DNA from: Parus major
Lineage: Eukaryota > Chordata > Aves > Passeriformes > Paridae
DNA: 64,000 bases
Reading direction: 5' to 3'
Assembly (NCBI RefSeq): GCF_001522545.3
Contig: NC_031769.1
Location: 12,015,888 to 12,079,887, forward strand
Position 1 is the stretch's first letter. Every line of letters starts with the position of its first letter. This document shows, piece after piece, positions 1 to 13,600 of this stretch. The position numbers were made by a program, and so were the translations under genes. A model generated the notes under the pieces. It did not search any database and was not told where the DNA came from. It was given only the letters and a program-made list of their open reading frames with translations.

Positions 1-870
1 CAGTTTTATCTTAAATATTCCTCAAAAATGTCCATTAATTAAATGAAACAGTGGAGCAGAAAAGAAAATGGGTGTTATGTGCATATATGTAGTCTGTGAA
101 CATAATTTTAAGCTGTTACCATTTCACTAACACCCAAAGGACAAGAATCAGTACAGGACAGAATCATGGTAATACTTGTAATTTACTTTTATTGCTTCAC
201 AGCTCAGGGAGTTAGATTCACTCTATCTTACGAAGCTTCTGCAAATATTCTCCTTCACTTGATAAAAATAGATTTAAAGAAACTCTTGATCTGTCTCCTG
301 GCTTTTTTATAAGTTTTTATCCTCCTTTTCCAGGTGATTTTCTAGATCTCAACAGGGAACCTCCAAAATATTAACTGGCAAATTTGTAATTAAATGTTTT
401 CTGATAGAACAATTATTATTTCTTTGACATCTAATTTTCAAGCGAGTGCACATCTTTTTCTTTCTCTTTAGATTATCCTTTGGGACTTTTAGTGCAAACT
501 AGAGATTAAAACCCCCACTCTTTAGGAAAATTTTGCCAATAAAGGAAGACAAATGCAGAATTAATTTCCTTAGTTTTATTAATTTTCTCAGCCTTCAGAA
601 TATTATTTTTTTTAATCCAAGCTAGTCACCAAAGTTATGGTTACAGAAAATGGAAGCATAAACAGAAATTTCAAAGAGCAGATTGCCACAAGTGTATAAA
701 AATGGGATGAATGCTTTACTCAAGGTGCTGTTCTCTAGCTACTGTAAGGAAAGAAACTGTGTCAAAACATTCATATTTTATTTGAAGAAAAACAGCAGCA
801 ACAACAATGGCTTGGCTTTCTAATGTTATATTTTGTAAATTTTAAAGGAAAAATTCTATGCTTTTCTGAG
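1..870. other. AT-rich unique noncoding sequence
   Basis: Dense in stop codons in all frames, with scattered A and T runs. I see no repeat, exon or RNA gene in it. Confidence 0.6.
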
Positions 871-906
871 GAAGAGGAAGAGGAAGGGGAAGGGGAGGGG
901 GAGGGG
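871..906 (+). repeat. Purine-only tract ending in a G-quadruplex motif
   Basis: A GAGGAA-type purine run leads into four G-runs at 886-889, 892-895, 897-901 and 903-906, separated by only AA, A and A. Four runs of at least four G with 1-2 nt loops match the strict G-quadruplex pattern. The strand is entirely purine, so triplex formation is also possible. The open frames that cross this tract on both strands are products of the repeat and not genes. Confidence 0.85.
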
Positions 907-946
907 CAAGGCAAGGCAAGGCAAGGCAAGGCAAGGCAAGGCAAGG
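907..946 (+). repeat. (CAAGG)8 pentanucleotide microsatellite
   Basis: Eight perfect CAAGG units directly abut the G-quadruplex motif and are followed by an A/G-rich stretch. The unit differs by one base from the AAGGG array at 17.33 kb. The array is probably length-polymorphic. Confidence 0.95.
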
Positions 947-3700
947 AGAAAAAGGAAAAAGAACTCCAAAACAACCCAAAACCCCCTAGATTTATAAAAG
1001 GTTTTTCTATTACAAGAAGGAAACATTTTTCAAAGTCTCAGAAATGCTCAAAGGGAGGGGAAAGAATCTCTTGCCAGAACTGCCAGTTAGAGTGGGGATG
1101 GTTTGGGGAGTGAGGGCTGGAATGTTCTCTGCATTAAGAAGCCCTTAACAGGTGTTCTGCCACCAGCACACAGATCTGATTTGTGCGTTGACCTTCCCAC
1201 ACGTGGCTCCCCAGGGAGGGTGACCTGGCTCCCAACTCAGGCTGCAGCCAGCATAATTCTCTCTTCTTGCCAGCAGGAGCAGTGCAGTTGACACCCAAGG
1301 ACTCCAGGACGAGGACACAGGAATTTTGCTGCCCATCCTCTCCCTTATCCCTCCATATCCCTCTCCCCCAGAACATTCTTATTGGTTACCAACTTGCAAG
1401 GTAGAACTGCATACAGACAATACATTTTGATAAAAGTGTGGATAAATATGTGATTGCAATACTTCACCACTGCAATATGGGTCATCCTTTATTTATAGAA
1501 AGAATTTTAGTGAGGTGGGAAGAAAGTGGCAAGTAAATTTTTAGATTAATCTATTACCTGCTAACCATTTTACTAGAGTTTTTTTTCCATTTTATAAAGA
1601 TAGATAAAATCTTTAGAGTGTATCTAATGGATAGCTGTTCTGATGCTCCCAGGGGATTGTTAGCCTTAAGACAGCACAAAGCACCACCGCTGCTTAATTG
1701 GAACAGTATTAGCAAACACTGAATTTAATTGGGAAGCATTGGCCTGGAGCAAAAGGGTTATCTAGTGTTTGCCCAGGTGTTAGAATCAGGGCTCTGGCAT
1801 TGTGTTATAGAAATAAAAGATTCAAAGAGAAACATAAGTTGTATAAAGATTTTATTCTTGGTTCAAGCTATTGTATTCAGGGTTTTTTAAAATTATTTTG
1901 CTTCTTTGGGTGTGGGGGGTTTAAATGTAACTTTTGACGTTGTTGACTGGATGCATATGAATTCTTAATACTGTTATTAAGAACAGTCATTAAAACCAGT
2001 TAGGGACCACCTTTCTAACTTTACTCTTGTGTATTCTTTCTTGCTTCATGAAATTGAAATTTCAAGCATCAATGAAATATAGCCAATTAGTAGATAAGGT
2101 AAATTTTATCTACCAACTGTGGCTATAATTATATATTGCTGGTTGGCGTTTTAATGGTAAAACTGTGAATTTCAATAGCAGAATAGAGAATTTTTATCTT
2201 AATTACTCATAAAATTAGAAGGGTAAACTTTCACTGCAGCACAATACGTAAAGTGAACTAGTCATGTCAGAACTAGATGGGAATTTTCAGCATCAGAGCT
2301 CAATACATTGGTCTTGTAGTATCAGTCTGAGAGATGGGAGAATTTCCTCCTGGAAATCATGCACAGTCTTCAACAAGTTGCTAAGATTGTGTGTGTATGT
2401 TATATCTTGCTTTACTCCTTTTATTTAAAATGTATGAATATCTAAGATAGCCTAGAGCCACCAAAACAGTCTGTCCCTCTTTGCAAGAAGCTTATTTGGC
2501 ACTGAAAAACTTCTCCTGTGACAAGATCCATGATGACATGGTGTCTCTACCTGAGAAACTCCAGTGCTTTTGTGTTTAGATAAACATGATGAATACTGGG
2601 AGGTTCTGCAATACTGTTGAAGGAAGAAAAGGGAACAGTGGTACATTAGATATTTCCATGTAGCATCCCTCTCACTTTGTTCTATTTATAGAACTAATTT
2701 TCTATCAATATTTTAGCAAGTGGACTACAGGATTCAGAGGCACGCTCCCCTCAGGTTATTTGCAAGTAGCTGATCTGTGCTGTTGCAACAGTATTCAAGA
2801 GCTGAGCTTTGGAGCTGGCTTTTTATTTCTCTCCCAGCAGTGTTCATGGAGCTTCACAAAATTGTTTCTGATTTGCATTACTATAACTATAAATGAGAAT
2901 TTCAAGTGCTCTGAGCTCTCTTTGCTGTATTTGCTGAGAACATAATTTCTTCTTTGTCAAAAAAACCCAGAAGAAACAATGGAATAGATTTTCAATTCAT
3001 AATTTTTTTTGCTGATTTTTCTCTCCTTCTCTCTAATTTGTATCCTCTGTCTGTTTCAGCGTGCTTACATAACTCACAGGACATATTGGAGGGATTTACA
3101 GTTTACTTAAAGATTACCATTTTAAGCTGTGGCTTTCAAGTTTTATTAATAATGTATTATGTTTTCCATTTATGTTCTACATTTCGTTTGTGGACCTTGC
3201 TGAAAGTACATTTGGAGGGGAGAAAAAAAGTATGTTAAAATAAAATGGAAAAACTTTGTTTGCAAGTGATGGTATATAAGTTTATTACCAAAAAATGTTA
3301 TCAATCTGCACATTCTCATCTGGCATAAATCTAGTTATCTCTACCAGAGGAAGGTTTAGACTAAACGTATCAATGACTGTAAAGTAAATATAGCTTGTCC
3401 AAAGTTAAAAACCAGGAATTTTTCTTGTTGCCAGCAATTCTATGCTGCTCTGAACCATGAAGCAGAGGTAAGAAAACAAACATATATTCCTCATACAAAG
3501 TTAATCAGATTTTTGGATGAAAGACAAAAAATTTACAACATTTCTACGTCAGTTCCAGTAAATAACCAACACACTTCAGCTCCTCGGTCCTCTAAGGTAT
3601 GTTCACTCTTTGTGAGCACACAGTAAATTACTTCATTTTTATTTGTCCTTGGTGCTAAATCACAGAGAGGATTGCAAAGGAGCAGTGGGGGTGGGGGGCC
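947..3700. other. Unique noncoding sequence with one GC-richer patch
   Basis: Mostly AT-rich. A locally GC-richer patch at about 1100-1380 carries short open frames on both strands (62-80 codons) that match no family I recognise. I see no splice-site and coding-frame combination that would suggest an exon. Confidence 0.5.
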
Positions 3701-3739
3701 AGTATCATCTTGTTAATGGAAACAGCAAAGAGCTGGAGG

Positions 3740-3802
3740 CCAGGAAAGCCTCTGCTCTGCATGACTGGGGTCAAGTCACCTGCTGCCTTTTTCATCATCC
3801 TT
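3740..3802 (+). repeat. Possible MIR SINE relic (weak)
   Basis: The stretch around 3752-3800 (CTCTGC, then GACTGGGGTCAAGTCACC, then CATCATC) resembles in order the MIR segment from the 'ctctgcc...tgacctt-gggcaagtcac' block to the 'ctcatctg' block. The match is short and judged from memory of the MIR consensus, so it could be chance. Confidence 0.3.
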
Positions 3803-4963
3803 TGACACAGCTCAGAAGAAGCAGTCTAACAGCTGAATCTCACTGAAAATGAAAACCTATTTTTTAATAAAACCTAAATAACAAGCAAATAAAATTAACC
3901 AGTCTTTTAGGAGATTTCTTTCCAGCTGCGTTGCATTTACACAAAGTAGAAGAATCCCATGATAAGATTGTCTGCCAAAATTATAAAAAAAAAAAAAAAG
4001 TGAATTTGATGCACTTCTTCAGTTCAGTTGTCCTTTTAAAAGTCCAAATTCAGTTTACCTGAATTTCAAGGGGCTAATTTGGCTTAGTAAAAACAACAAT
4101 CAAGTGTCTTTCAGCTCCTATTTAGGGTAAAATCACATGTTGTGCTTTTCTGACATTGCCAAAGTACCATAATTATGACTGTGAAATTATTTTGACACTT
4201 TTAAAATATGAGACATCTAGTAGGAAGTGAATTTATTAGCTGTGCTATATGAAGTGTGGTAAAAGGAAGAATATAGCTGATACAGATTTGTCAGGAGGGA
4301 AGAGTTAGCTGGAGATGATACAGCTACTGTTGGTCAGCAGAGGAGAGAGCTTCAATGACAAGCATAATGGTTTGTTTACATATTTTTATTTGGCTGATCT
4401 GTTGATTGATTCCCTGAATGCAGTGTGCACCCGAGGGCTGTAGGAATTGTGTTAGGGAATTGTGTCAGACAGGGCTGCTGGGAATTCCAGCCTGGCCAAA
4501 CGTGCCCACCTGTGGCAGGGTTGTGCTGTGTCAGGAAGTGCAGTTTGGTTTTCTCACAGCTGATCCAGGGCACCCCCCTGTGCTGCACTGCTGGATGGGG
4601 AAACTTCTGTGCTAAAACTGACAGGCACTTCCAGCTCTTCTACATGACACTCCCCAGCCTCTTCTTCTCTTGTAAAACCCTTCTAGATCTGTGGATGAAG
4701 CATCAAGGATTCATTTTGTGCTCTTCATTCTACTCCTGGCGACTATGAATGCTAATGAAGTATTCATGTTTGATAGCATTTTTATTATTTTTTAATTATC
4801 TATTTTTTTTTTTTTGTTCTGCTCATTGTTATTGCCATGGTTCCCCCTTTACAAATATTTTCGTTTGCTTCAGTTAATTTCAGGTTGACTTTTCACACAG
4901 CATAGAAAAATAGATGTCCAAAACTGCTTATGGTCTAGAGACAGAGAAAGAAAAAAATAGCAG
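3803..4963. other. Unique noncoding sequence
   Basis: Contains short homopolymer A and T runs (near 3987 and 4803) and a GC-richer patch at about 4410-4640, where frames stay open on both strands (up to 107 codons). No domain or repeat family is recognised in that patch. Confidence 0.5.
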
Positions 4964-5023
4964 TTGTTTGTTTTGGGTTGTTTTGGGGTTGTTTTTTTTT
5001 GTTTTGTTTTTTTTGTTTTGTTT
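4964..5023. repeat. T/G-rich low-complexity tract (TTTTG-type)
   Basis: Made almost only of T-runs broken by single or grouped G. Read on the minus strand it is an A/C-rich tract. The same composition recurs at 10.5, 36.7 and 57.9 kb, and in the opposite orientation at 14.4 and 61.7 kb. Confidence 0.85.
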
Positions 5024-7829
5024 ATGTAAGTATGTAGCAGGAAGCAGAAGAAAACAGCTATGCAGAGAGAACCAGTTGACACTGAGGAACATTAAGAAGA
5101 CAGTTGGCATTTTAGGGGGTTAAATTTGGATTAATTCTCACCCAGTCTTCTGGTATCTGGAGTCTTTTTGTATCTGGAGTCCATTAGATGCAGTCCTGGA
5201 GCACAGGAATTCCAGTTCCAGTTCCCTTCAACTTCCTGTTCGTTCACTCAAAAACTGTTTCACAATATGAATCAAAGCAAAAGAGAAAGAAATGGAGAAG
5301 AGCATAGCAAAGAGGTTAAAATAAAAATTGTAATGATTTGTACATTTAGAAAATAAGAAAAATAATTAAATTGTCTCAGCTCCTCTAGAACTCTTTGACC
5401 ACGATTAATTTTGAGTCTAAAATGATTTCATACTAGTAAAATTGTTCACACAAAAAAACATATTTATTTAGCAGTGCAACAAATATACTGAAAGATACCC
5501 CTACATATCAATTTAAGGCAGGGGAAAAATTTTTTGCATCATTTCCAAGGAAGAATATACACACAATCAATCTTGGTTTCCACTGCTGCTAACCAGAACT
5601 GTCAGCTGTAAAAAAAGTGAAAGAAACCTTTCCAAACATGATGATTCCTGTTTGCATGCTTTGCGGGTTATTAAAGGACTTGAATTCTTATGAAAAATCA
5701 TTACTTTTTATATCATTTTGCTTTCTTCTTTGCTGATGCTCATACATATATAAATACATACAATATTTCTGTTTCACTGCTATGCTCTGAAAATCTGGAC
5801 AGCTATACAATGGTTTTCAATATTTTCTTTGAATATCTGAAGTTTGAATATTTTGCTGTGGACCAACACTTCCCCACAAAATTCTATCACACTGCACCTG
5901 TTAAGAATTTTTCCTCGGTGTCTTTAATTTTAGCTAAAATGTTCTCACCTTGATGGCTTACAAAGCTTTCTTTTGTATGAATGCACCCAAAATTTTGAGC
6001 AACTAAGATTAAGGAAACTGTCGGGAATCTGGTGAAAGAGAAGAACAAAACTGAGAAAAACGCAAATTTCCCTGACACTAAGGAGTGTCTCCTGATTCTG
6101 CCTAAACTAGCAATAACACATCTAAAATATTTTATGAAGCTTTATCCTAAGCAGAAATAAAAACCCCTCCTAACACCAGTGGTCTTGAATCTTTAAATTT
6201 TTTTTAAATGCGATGTACCAAAAGAATATTATTGTCAGGCATGTAGCTTTATTTCACCAGCACAACAAACTATGGGTATATTATGGCTGTACCACAAGAT
6301 CTTGGTCAACTTCTAGTGAAGAAAGATAGAGCTGTGAATTTTTGTCAGCAGGCAGAATCCACTTGGCTGAGGATGGTAGGACTAAAAAGATTTAAATGAA
6401 GCAAGGAATTCACATCAGGAGCAAGAGCACAGTTTAATTGATTGGAACTGTTAAAAAACTATTTCTCAAATTATTTGAGTTCTGTGGTTATGAAAAACAC
6501 GTCAACATAGGCATTTATATAAACACTCATTGACAATTAAAAGAATGTTCTCTAAAATAAATAGTGAAATATTACTGACACTCTGTTTAAAAAAAAAAAA
6601 GAAAAGGGAAGCAGTAGAGGTGTTGCTTCCTTTCAGCTTTTAGTTATTGTAAAAGGTGGATTTAGTTTTCCTAATCTAAACTAATATTGTGATGCTGTTA
6701 TTCTACTTCAATCAAACTTCTTGTAAAACCCATGGCTGCAGAAAGTCCGAGGTAGATAGCAAACACAAAAGCAGTACAATATGCGGTAAATCCTCTCCTT
6801 CTTAGCAATACTCTAAGCTCTGTCTATTGTAAAAATAAAAGTGTGGAACAGAATACACACACCATCTACAATACATCAAAAGTAAAGAAACGAACCCTTA
6901 TCTACATTTCTGAGCAGGACTATCAGATAGTAATCCTTCAAAAAGGAAAAGAAAACAAGGATCTGGTCCTTAAATCTTGGGCAAACTGAAGGGAATTGCA
7001 GTGTAACAAAACCTACAAAGAAAGTGTCTACCAGCAAATCCTATATGCAGAGCCATTCCCTTCCTGCACTCTCAGGATGGCACAGTGACCTCCCACAGCA
7101 AGGCTCTTTCTGCATTTAGACAGACAAAGACCTGGGCCTAACCTCTTGTAAAAGACTGGAATATTTGTTCTGTGCTGTCCTCAAAGGGCTCTTGGTTACT
7201 GCAGTTGTGAACATTTATTCTATATTAAACCATTTAGTACAAAATTATCTCAGATACAGCTCCACTGAAGTTAATAAAAGCCAGAGAAAGAGCTGTCCTT
7301 AGTGAGGAATAGTGAGTGAATTTTCAGACAAAATCTATGCCTAGAAAGAGCAAGGGCTGGGAGTATGTATCAACAGTCTCCAGTAAAATGCATACTGAAA
7401 ATTCAGATCCAAAGATAAACCTCAGATGAAATTCAAATATATCAGGCATGAAAATATGTAATTTGTTGCTTTTCCCTGCCTACATATTTATAAGTTTAGA
7501 GTGGGTTCCCTTTCCAGGGTAAAAAAGAAAATCAAACATTTTAGTTGTTAGGTTAGAAATGAATTATTGAATAAGCAAAATAAATGGAGTTTGAAAACTC
7601 TCAAGTGATTCAACTCTTGGAGTGTAATTTTGGGATTTGGTTTCCCCTCCTTCCAGAACATGTATATTCATTGGTTCCAGTGGTGTTAGCCTTGATTTAC
7701 AGCAGTGTAACTGGGAGGAGATCTATCTCCTGATGGAGCACTATCTCACATTTCTTCTATACACATGCATCATCAGCCTGGGACAGCTAATGACTACTGG
7801 GGATGATGATCAGTAAATTAAAAATTCTC
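5024..7829. other. AT-rich unique noncoding sequence
   Basis: No recognisable repeat, gene or RNA. Open frames are all under 90 codons and have low-complexity or stop-bounded character typical of AT-rich noncoding DNA. Confidence 0.55.
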
Positions 7830-8145
7830 TAATGAGGCTTTGATATGGTACAGTGTAATGGCTCCAAAGGAGACAATACGGTCTACTGGGTCATTGATTT
7901 GTTAGCTACAAATTCTCTTTGTGTGCCATAACATTAATCAGCTTTAATGGCTCTGATGGAGGCATATTAATTAATTGCAGCTCCATTAATAACTCTCTGA
8001 TTATGTATTTACCTGACCTAGACTGTAGTGTGCATTTTAGAAGCTCTTTAATTATGTTTTACACAATAGCAGCTCCAAGGGATACTATAAATAGTGCATT
8101 GCAGATACTCTTATTTCCAAACATTATTCCAAAGGCTATTTGATG
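7830..8145. promoter_or_regulatory. Candidate conserved noncoding element
   Basis: A repeat-free block of even composition, rich in TAAT/ATTA homeodomain-type cores, including the string ATTAATTAATTG at 7966-7977 and further ATTAAT words nearby. This texture is common in vertebrate developmental enhancers. The call is a judgement from sequence style only; no alignment was possible. Confidence 0.22.
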
Positions 8146-10488
8146 AACATTTGGCTGATTTCAAGAGAGATACACTGCAATACTTTAAAAGTTTATTTCA
8201 CTAGTATAAATCAAATCCATATGAACAGCCAAGCAAGAACTGAGGGTGAAATACCTGGATTATTTGTACCTTCAGCTCCTGGAAGTCCCATTTGTTTGCA
8301 CAAAACTTTGTACACAGATGTGCCACATAAGGCACCATGTGAGGCCTTTGGCTGACCAAAGGGAGCCATCCTCCCTCTGTCCCCATGAGCCCTGCAGGCT
8401 CTGCCAGCTCGAGCAGCCTCTGGAAATCCTGCACTGTGCTGCCCAACTCCTGGGAGACAGCTGAGGTCAGAGCTGGCACACACAGCGCTGTGCACGGAGC
8501 TACCACACACTGCAGAAATGCTCTACTATCGGTAATTGCTTCTGAAAGGACTCTCCAAGGACCCTCTCTCGTTTGGTGTGTCCCTCTTCATGGTCTCTCT
8601 TTAACAGGAGGAAATTCAAAGCATGACAAGCATTCTGAAGCAAATTATTTCAAAGCTTAAAACATTATTGGTCATATGTAAATCTATTTATTCTATTTAC
8701 TATCATCATTTCTGTTGTGTACATTTGTGGTTGCAAAATTCCACGAAGGTTCAAAATTAATTCCGTCAAGTTCTTCCCTAAGTTCTTCCATTTAGTTTTT
8801 TGCAAATTTCACTTCCCATGATTTGTCTTGAATTTTTTATGACTGGTAAAATTGTCTGCCTTTTTCCCTCATCTCTATCCAATTCTCACACATAAATCAC
8901 TAAATGAAATAAATGTATTTGACCAGTAAAGAAAAATGGAGGTTGGATTTTTTTCAGTACATTTTAGTATTGTTTTTATTCTTGAAACTCCAAAAGTTTA
9001 TTTCTTATTCCTGAACTCTCTCTCTTCCTCAAAGTATCTAGAGCAGACTAAGGGAGCATTCTTTTTTTAAATTTTTTTTAACAGACATTGTCAACTCAAT
9101 GCCACTATGGGAACAGAATATAAATTTCATCATTATGCAAGAGAATATGAATAAAACCAAACTTGTTTATCCAAGAATGACCTTCAATGACTAATGTTTT
9201 AAGTCTCAACATTAAGATAACTGAGCTTATAAACAAAATCATATATATAAACCTTCACATTTCATCTACCTGGACTGTAATATAATATTCTGTGTGATGG
9301 CATATGGGAAATAAAATAGAGAAAAAAAAAAGATCATGTGCATGAATATTGTGGAGTGACTGTAACTTAAGAAATGTAATGGACCAGACTGATGGGAAAG
9401 ATACTTGAAAGAGCCAAAGGAGATTTCTTGTGAAATTCAGAATATCACTCAAAACTCACCTCATTTAATATTTTAAATGAAAAAAAAAAAAAAAAAAGAC
9501 TAAGCTGTAGGTGTCTAAGTTTAAAATAACACAAAACTGAGACATCATTGCAGAAATAACAAAATAGCAAAAAAATAGCATTCAGAATGAAAATGGAGGA
9601 ACATGAGTTGGCAACTGGAACAATAACAAGAGTTTAATGTTCAAGTATATAAAATGTAAGGAACAAAAAATAAAAGTACTTTGAAGTTTATAAAATAGAA
9701 GCACCATTATCAACTATAAAGTAACACATACATGCCTAAGAAATACATAAGAGAAAAACCTCACTATGTGAGAAAACTGACCTAAAAATACCCACAAATA
9801 CATTTTAAAATTCAAATTAGGAGTTTCTAACTCTCACTGCAACTAAATCCAAACAGAATCTTTCACTTTGAGGCAAGTAAATCCTATTGGATTTATCACA
9901 GCCCTTTTGAGAGGGAAGAGAAAATGCAGTGCACACATTGTGGCTTTCCTTGATAGCACAGAAGGGCCATGTTTCTGTTTCCTCTCACTTCATGAGTTTT
10001 TATGTGAAACAACTACTTGAAAGATAAATTCCCACATCCATCAGGCTTTCAAATCACTGTTTTACCTGTTCTTCATGAGAGGGAGAAAAAGCTTGGTGTC
10101 TTCAGCATCTTGCATTTCATATGGCACTAATATCTCCCTTTGTAGCATCATGACTAATTGGACAGAGAGAGAAGAAATAAGTCAACATCATCACGAAGTC
10201 TTCAGGATCTTGTCTTTTTTTGTTAAATAAACATGAAAAATGACTGCAGGTATGAACAGATATAAACATTTGTTGGTGCACATCTTTCAGGAACTGTGGC
10301 TTTTTTGTGCCTCTGCAACACAGGTTTTCTGAGAAATAATAGCTGCATTTGACAAACAGTGCCTTGCACTTCAGTAATCAGCACAAAGCATGACTCCTGG
10401 CAGGAGTGTCAAAAATTTTATTACAAGCATTTCATTTGCCTTGTACTTCCAGAAAAGCATATGTTGTATTCAGGCAACAGGTTATAGC
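8146..10488. other. Unique noncoding sequence with a GC-richer patch and poly-A run
   Basis: A GC-richer patch lies at about 8340-8520, with frames of up to 101 codons open on both strands and no recognised protein. An 18-A homopolymer lies at 9480-9497. I cannot connect it to a retroposed body upstream. Confidence 0.5.
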
Positions 10489-10612
10489 TTTTTGTTGTGG
10501 GGTTTATTTGTTTGTTTTTTGGATTTTATTTTTTTTTTTGTTGGGGGTGGTTGGGTTTTGGTTTTTTTTTTTTTAGGTTTTTTTGTTTGTTTGTTTGTTG
10601 TTTTTTTTTTTC
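10489..10612. repeat. Long T/G-rich low-complexity tract
   Basis: About 120 bases of T-runs (up to 14) with G clusters such as GGGGGTGGTTGGG and TTTG tetranucleotide units. It keeps a 91-codon frame open on the plus strand, whose product is almost all F, L, V and G. That is compositional and not a gene. Confidence 0.9.
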
Positions 10613-13600
10613 TAAGACCTCTTATAAGGTTATTTATTTTATTAAAAAGAGAAGGAAAAGGATAAACTGATACTCAATGAATGGGTTTATACTAGATTTT
10701 TATCAATGTTATTAAGATCAATGTATGAACCTTGTTAGAGCAATCTCCTTCAGTACAGACTGCTTAAATATAAATCTGAACCAACAATTTTACTATTCCA
10801 ACCTGATAACTGAGAATGTTCTATAGAAAAGGTCACCAAATACATCAAATTAATGAGTGGAAGGTGAAGAGCAACCTACAGATAGGAAAAACATGAGCTT
10901 GCTCTTGATCTTGTAAAAATATTTATTTATGATAATTTATGTGGATAGAAGATCTTTGCTATATTTTTAATTTCAACTGAAATGAGTGATGTATCTTTCT
11001 ATATATATCAGAGTGTTGCAATAACAGCCATATCTGATATTTAGTTTTCTGAAAATGGCCTTCCTGAGCAGTTCAATGTAGTCACTCATTTTCTTTTGCC
11101 TGCATTTTATAAAAGGGCAACACACAAAAGCAAGTTCAAGATAACTGTTAATCAGACCAAAGACCATTATATATTATGTGCTTCTGCATCTACCTCTGTG
11201 TACTTAGTTAAAGAAAATGAAAAGGAGGGCATAAAAATGTTTGCAGATATTTGTGCAAAAATTAGGCCAAATCCATCAGACTGGATTGAAAAGTACTCAA
11301 GCTTCATTAGTGAAGTAAGACCTCAGCAAAGCAGAATTATATTGTAATCCAAGAAGAAAAGGAAGGTTGGGAAACAAGGACATTTAGAAAGAGGACTTAT
11401 GATGAAATAGCTAAGTCTTGATCAATACAGAAGGTCAGGAATGAGTTGAATTGAAGAAAATGTCATTTACAAGACAAAGTAATTAATTGTTTAGGAGTCC
11501 TTTTTATGGATATAACTTGAAAACCATATTTACTTGGACTACAGTTCTATTTATGGAGCCTGTCAGTAGCATGCCAGAGACTCAGGTAACCTGAATGATG
11601 AAGAAATGTCAATGTGATGCTGTGGCCCAGAATTTCAAAACACAAAGCTTGTATCAACACCAAATAATTTTTTCTGAACTTGCTGGTTTCATGTCAATGT
11701 CTAAAGGATTATAACAGTCCCATAGTCCCAAAAGACAGGATCTTGGTCATTCTTAGTGATGTCAAGTGAATAAGAAACTGCAGGGTGTTTAAAGTCCTCA
11801 GGTGAGTTGACTCCTTTCCTTTGGATCCTTCTGCTGCCAAGACCTGTTACCTTCACACTCTGCAGGCACCACTGGGAGCAAAGCTGGGCACCTGCTGTGT
11901 CACAGAGAGGAGTCACTGGCTCCAGGACAGCAGAAGACATATCTTGAAAGTAATCAACAGCTTTTTGGGAGGAAAATCCCACTGCAATACCTTCGCCTGA
12001 CAGGGAAGTCAAGTCAAAAAGCAAGAAAAAGGCTTCCAAGAGAGTAAAAGTAGAGTGATCTGTGGAAATGCTGAGTGGTCAGGATTTTGAGGTATAAAGA
12101 CACTGCTTTCTAGCAAAGAGCTGGTCTGGGCCACAAAGAGGGGCTGATTGGAATCACTCCTAAAAGCTGCTGGAGGTTGGGCAGAGTTATAAAATCTCCC
12201 ATGTAACCATTACATATCCCTCTAATGGGGTCTGTTTCACCTTTGACATCAGAAGGGATCAAATTCTCTTGTTACTCCCTCTTTTTGGTGGGAAAAGGAA
12301 AGTGAAGGGATAAGAAAGGAAAAAAGGTTTTTGGGATGCAAGTGGTTGAAAGTGGGACTGACATTCCCTCAAGATGCTAATCACCTGGGAAAAGGTGCCT
12401 GTGGCTCCTGATGAAGGGAATCAGGATTGTTCCAGATGCTCTGGGCTGCCTCTAGCTGGACTCTGAGTTCTGCTCCTTCCACGTAGCTGGAAGATGTCCT
12501 TGGCCACTCTCTTTCTTTGGCAAGATGTGTTTCCCTTTGCCTCAAATGTGTCCTGTTTTGTTTCAGTTATGTATAATTCTAATCTAGCAAATCTTTCCTT
12601 TATGGGCCATACAGAAGACAACCCAAAAGTCTATGAAGTTGGCTTAAGAGAGTGATATCTGTGCTCCAGGGCCTGGAGGGTGACTTTTCCCATTGTTGTT
12701 TTTACCAGACATATACTGGAAGGCAGTTTTGTCAACTTTTACTCTGCCAAAGTAATCTTCTGTACTTTATTTCCAACTACATAGTGACCAACACCTTAAT
12801 TGAAGTGAGCAGGGGAAATGTTGCCTGCATGAAATTGTCTTGTGAAAAACTTAAAAATAGTAGAAGCAATAAAGAGTACAATGATTTTCATCTGACTTGA
12901 TCCTGTTTTCGGCACTTCACCAATTTTAATCTCTTTTCCTATATTCTTGTGTTGTAGCTTCATCTGGTTGTTTTTAGCCCATTTGCCCTTAGGAAGTATT
13001 TCCTAATTAGTGCAGTAGTGAAAAAAAATGACCAAGCAAGTGCTAAAATATACCTTAGGATGGTTTCATAATTGATACAGAACTGTCGTCACATATCATG
13101 CTTATATTGTTTTCTTCTGCTGAAAGGATTTACACTTCAGATATTTTCTGTTTTCATAACAAGCCTCATAAACCCTTCAGGAACCAATTCAGCACTCAGC
13201 TTACGCCAATACAAATTACAATGCCTTTCACTCACTCTCAAACTTCAAAAAAACCACACAGCCAGAAAAGCAGATAGATAATTTTACCTATGCCCCATAA
13301 AAATGAAATAAAAGCCCCTCTTTAGAAATCCTAGAGATTACTAATATTCCTGTAAGTTCTATGTAATTTATTAGGAGCAAAATACCAAAACACTCAATGA
13401 AAAAACATTAAACAGTGGGATCCTATGAATTTTCTTACTACCCCTGCACTGCATGCAGACCAACATAGTGTGTTTATTCATGCAGAAAAGAGACAGTTCC
13501 AGACTCCCCATTTTTAATTTTCTCTTTTTTTTTTCTTCCAAAACTAGAGCTGCCTTTTTCAGAAGTGCTGCACTAACATCTGTGTGTTTTCAGGGTATTT

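Noticed and set aside
823..1113. Plus-strand frame with EEEEEEGEGEGEG and GKARQ repeats
   Set aside because: Translation of the purine tract and CAAGG array; a simple-repeat artefact.
10390..10665. Plus-strand frame rich in F, L, V and G resembling a membrane protein
   Set aside because: Produced by the T/G-rich low-complexity tract.
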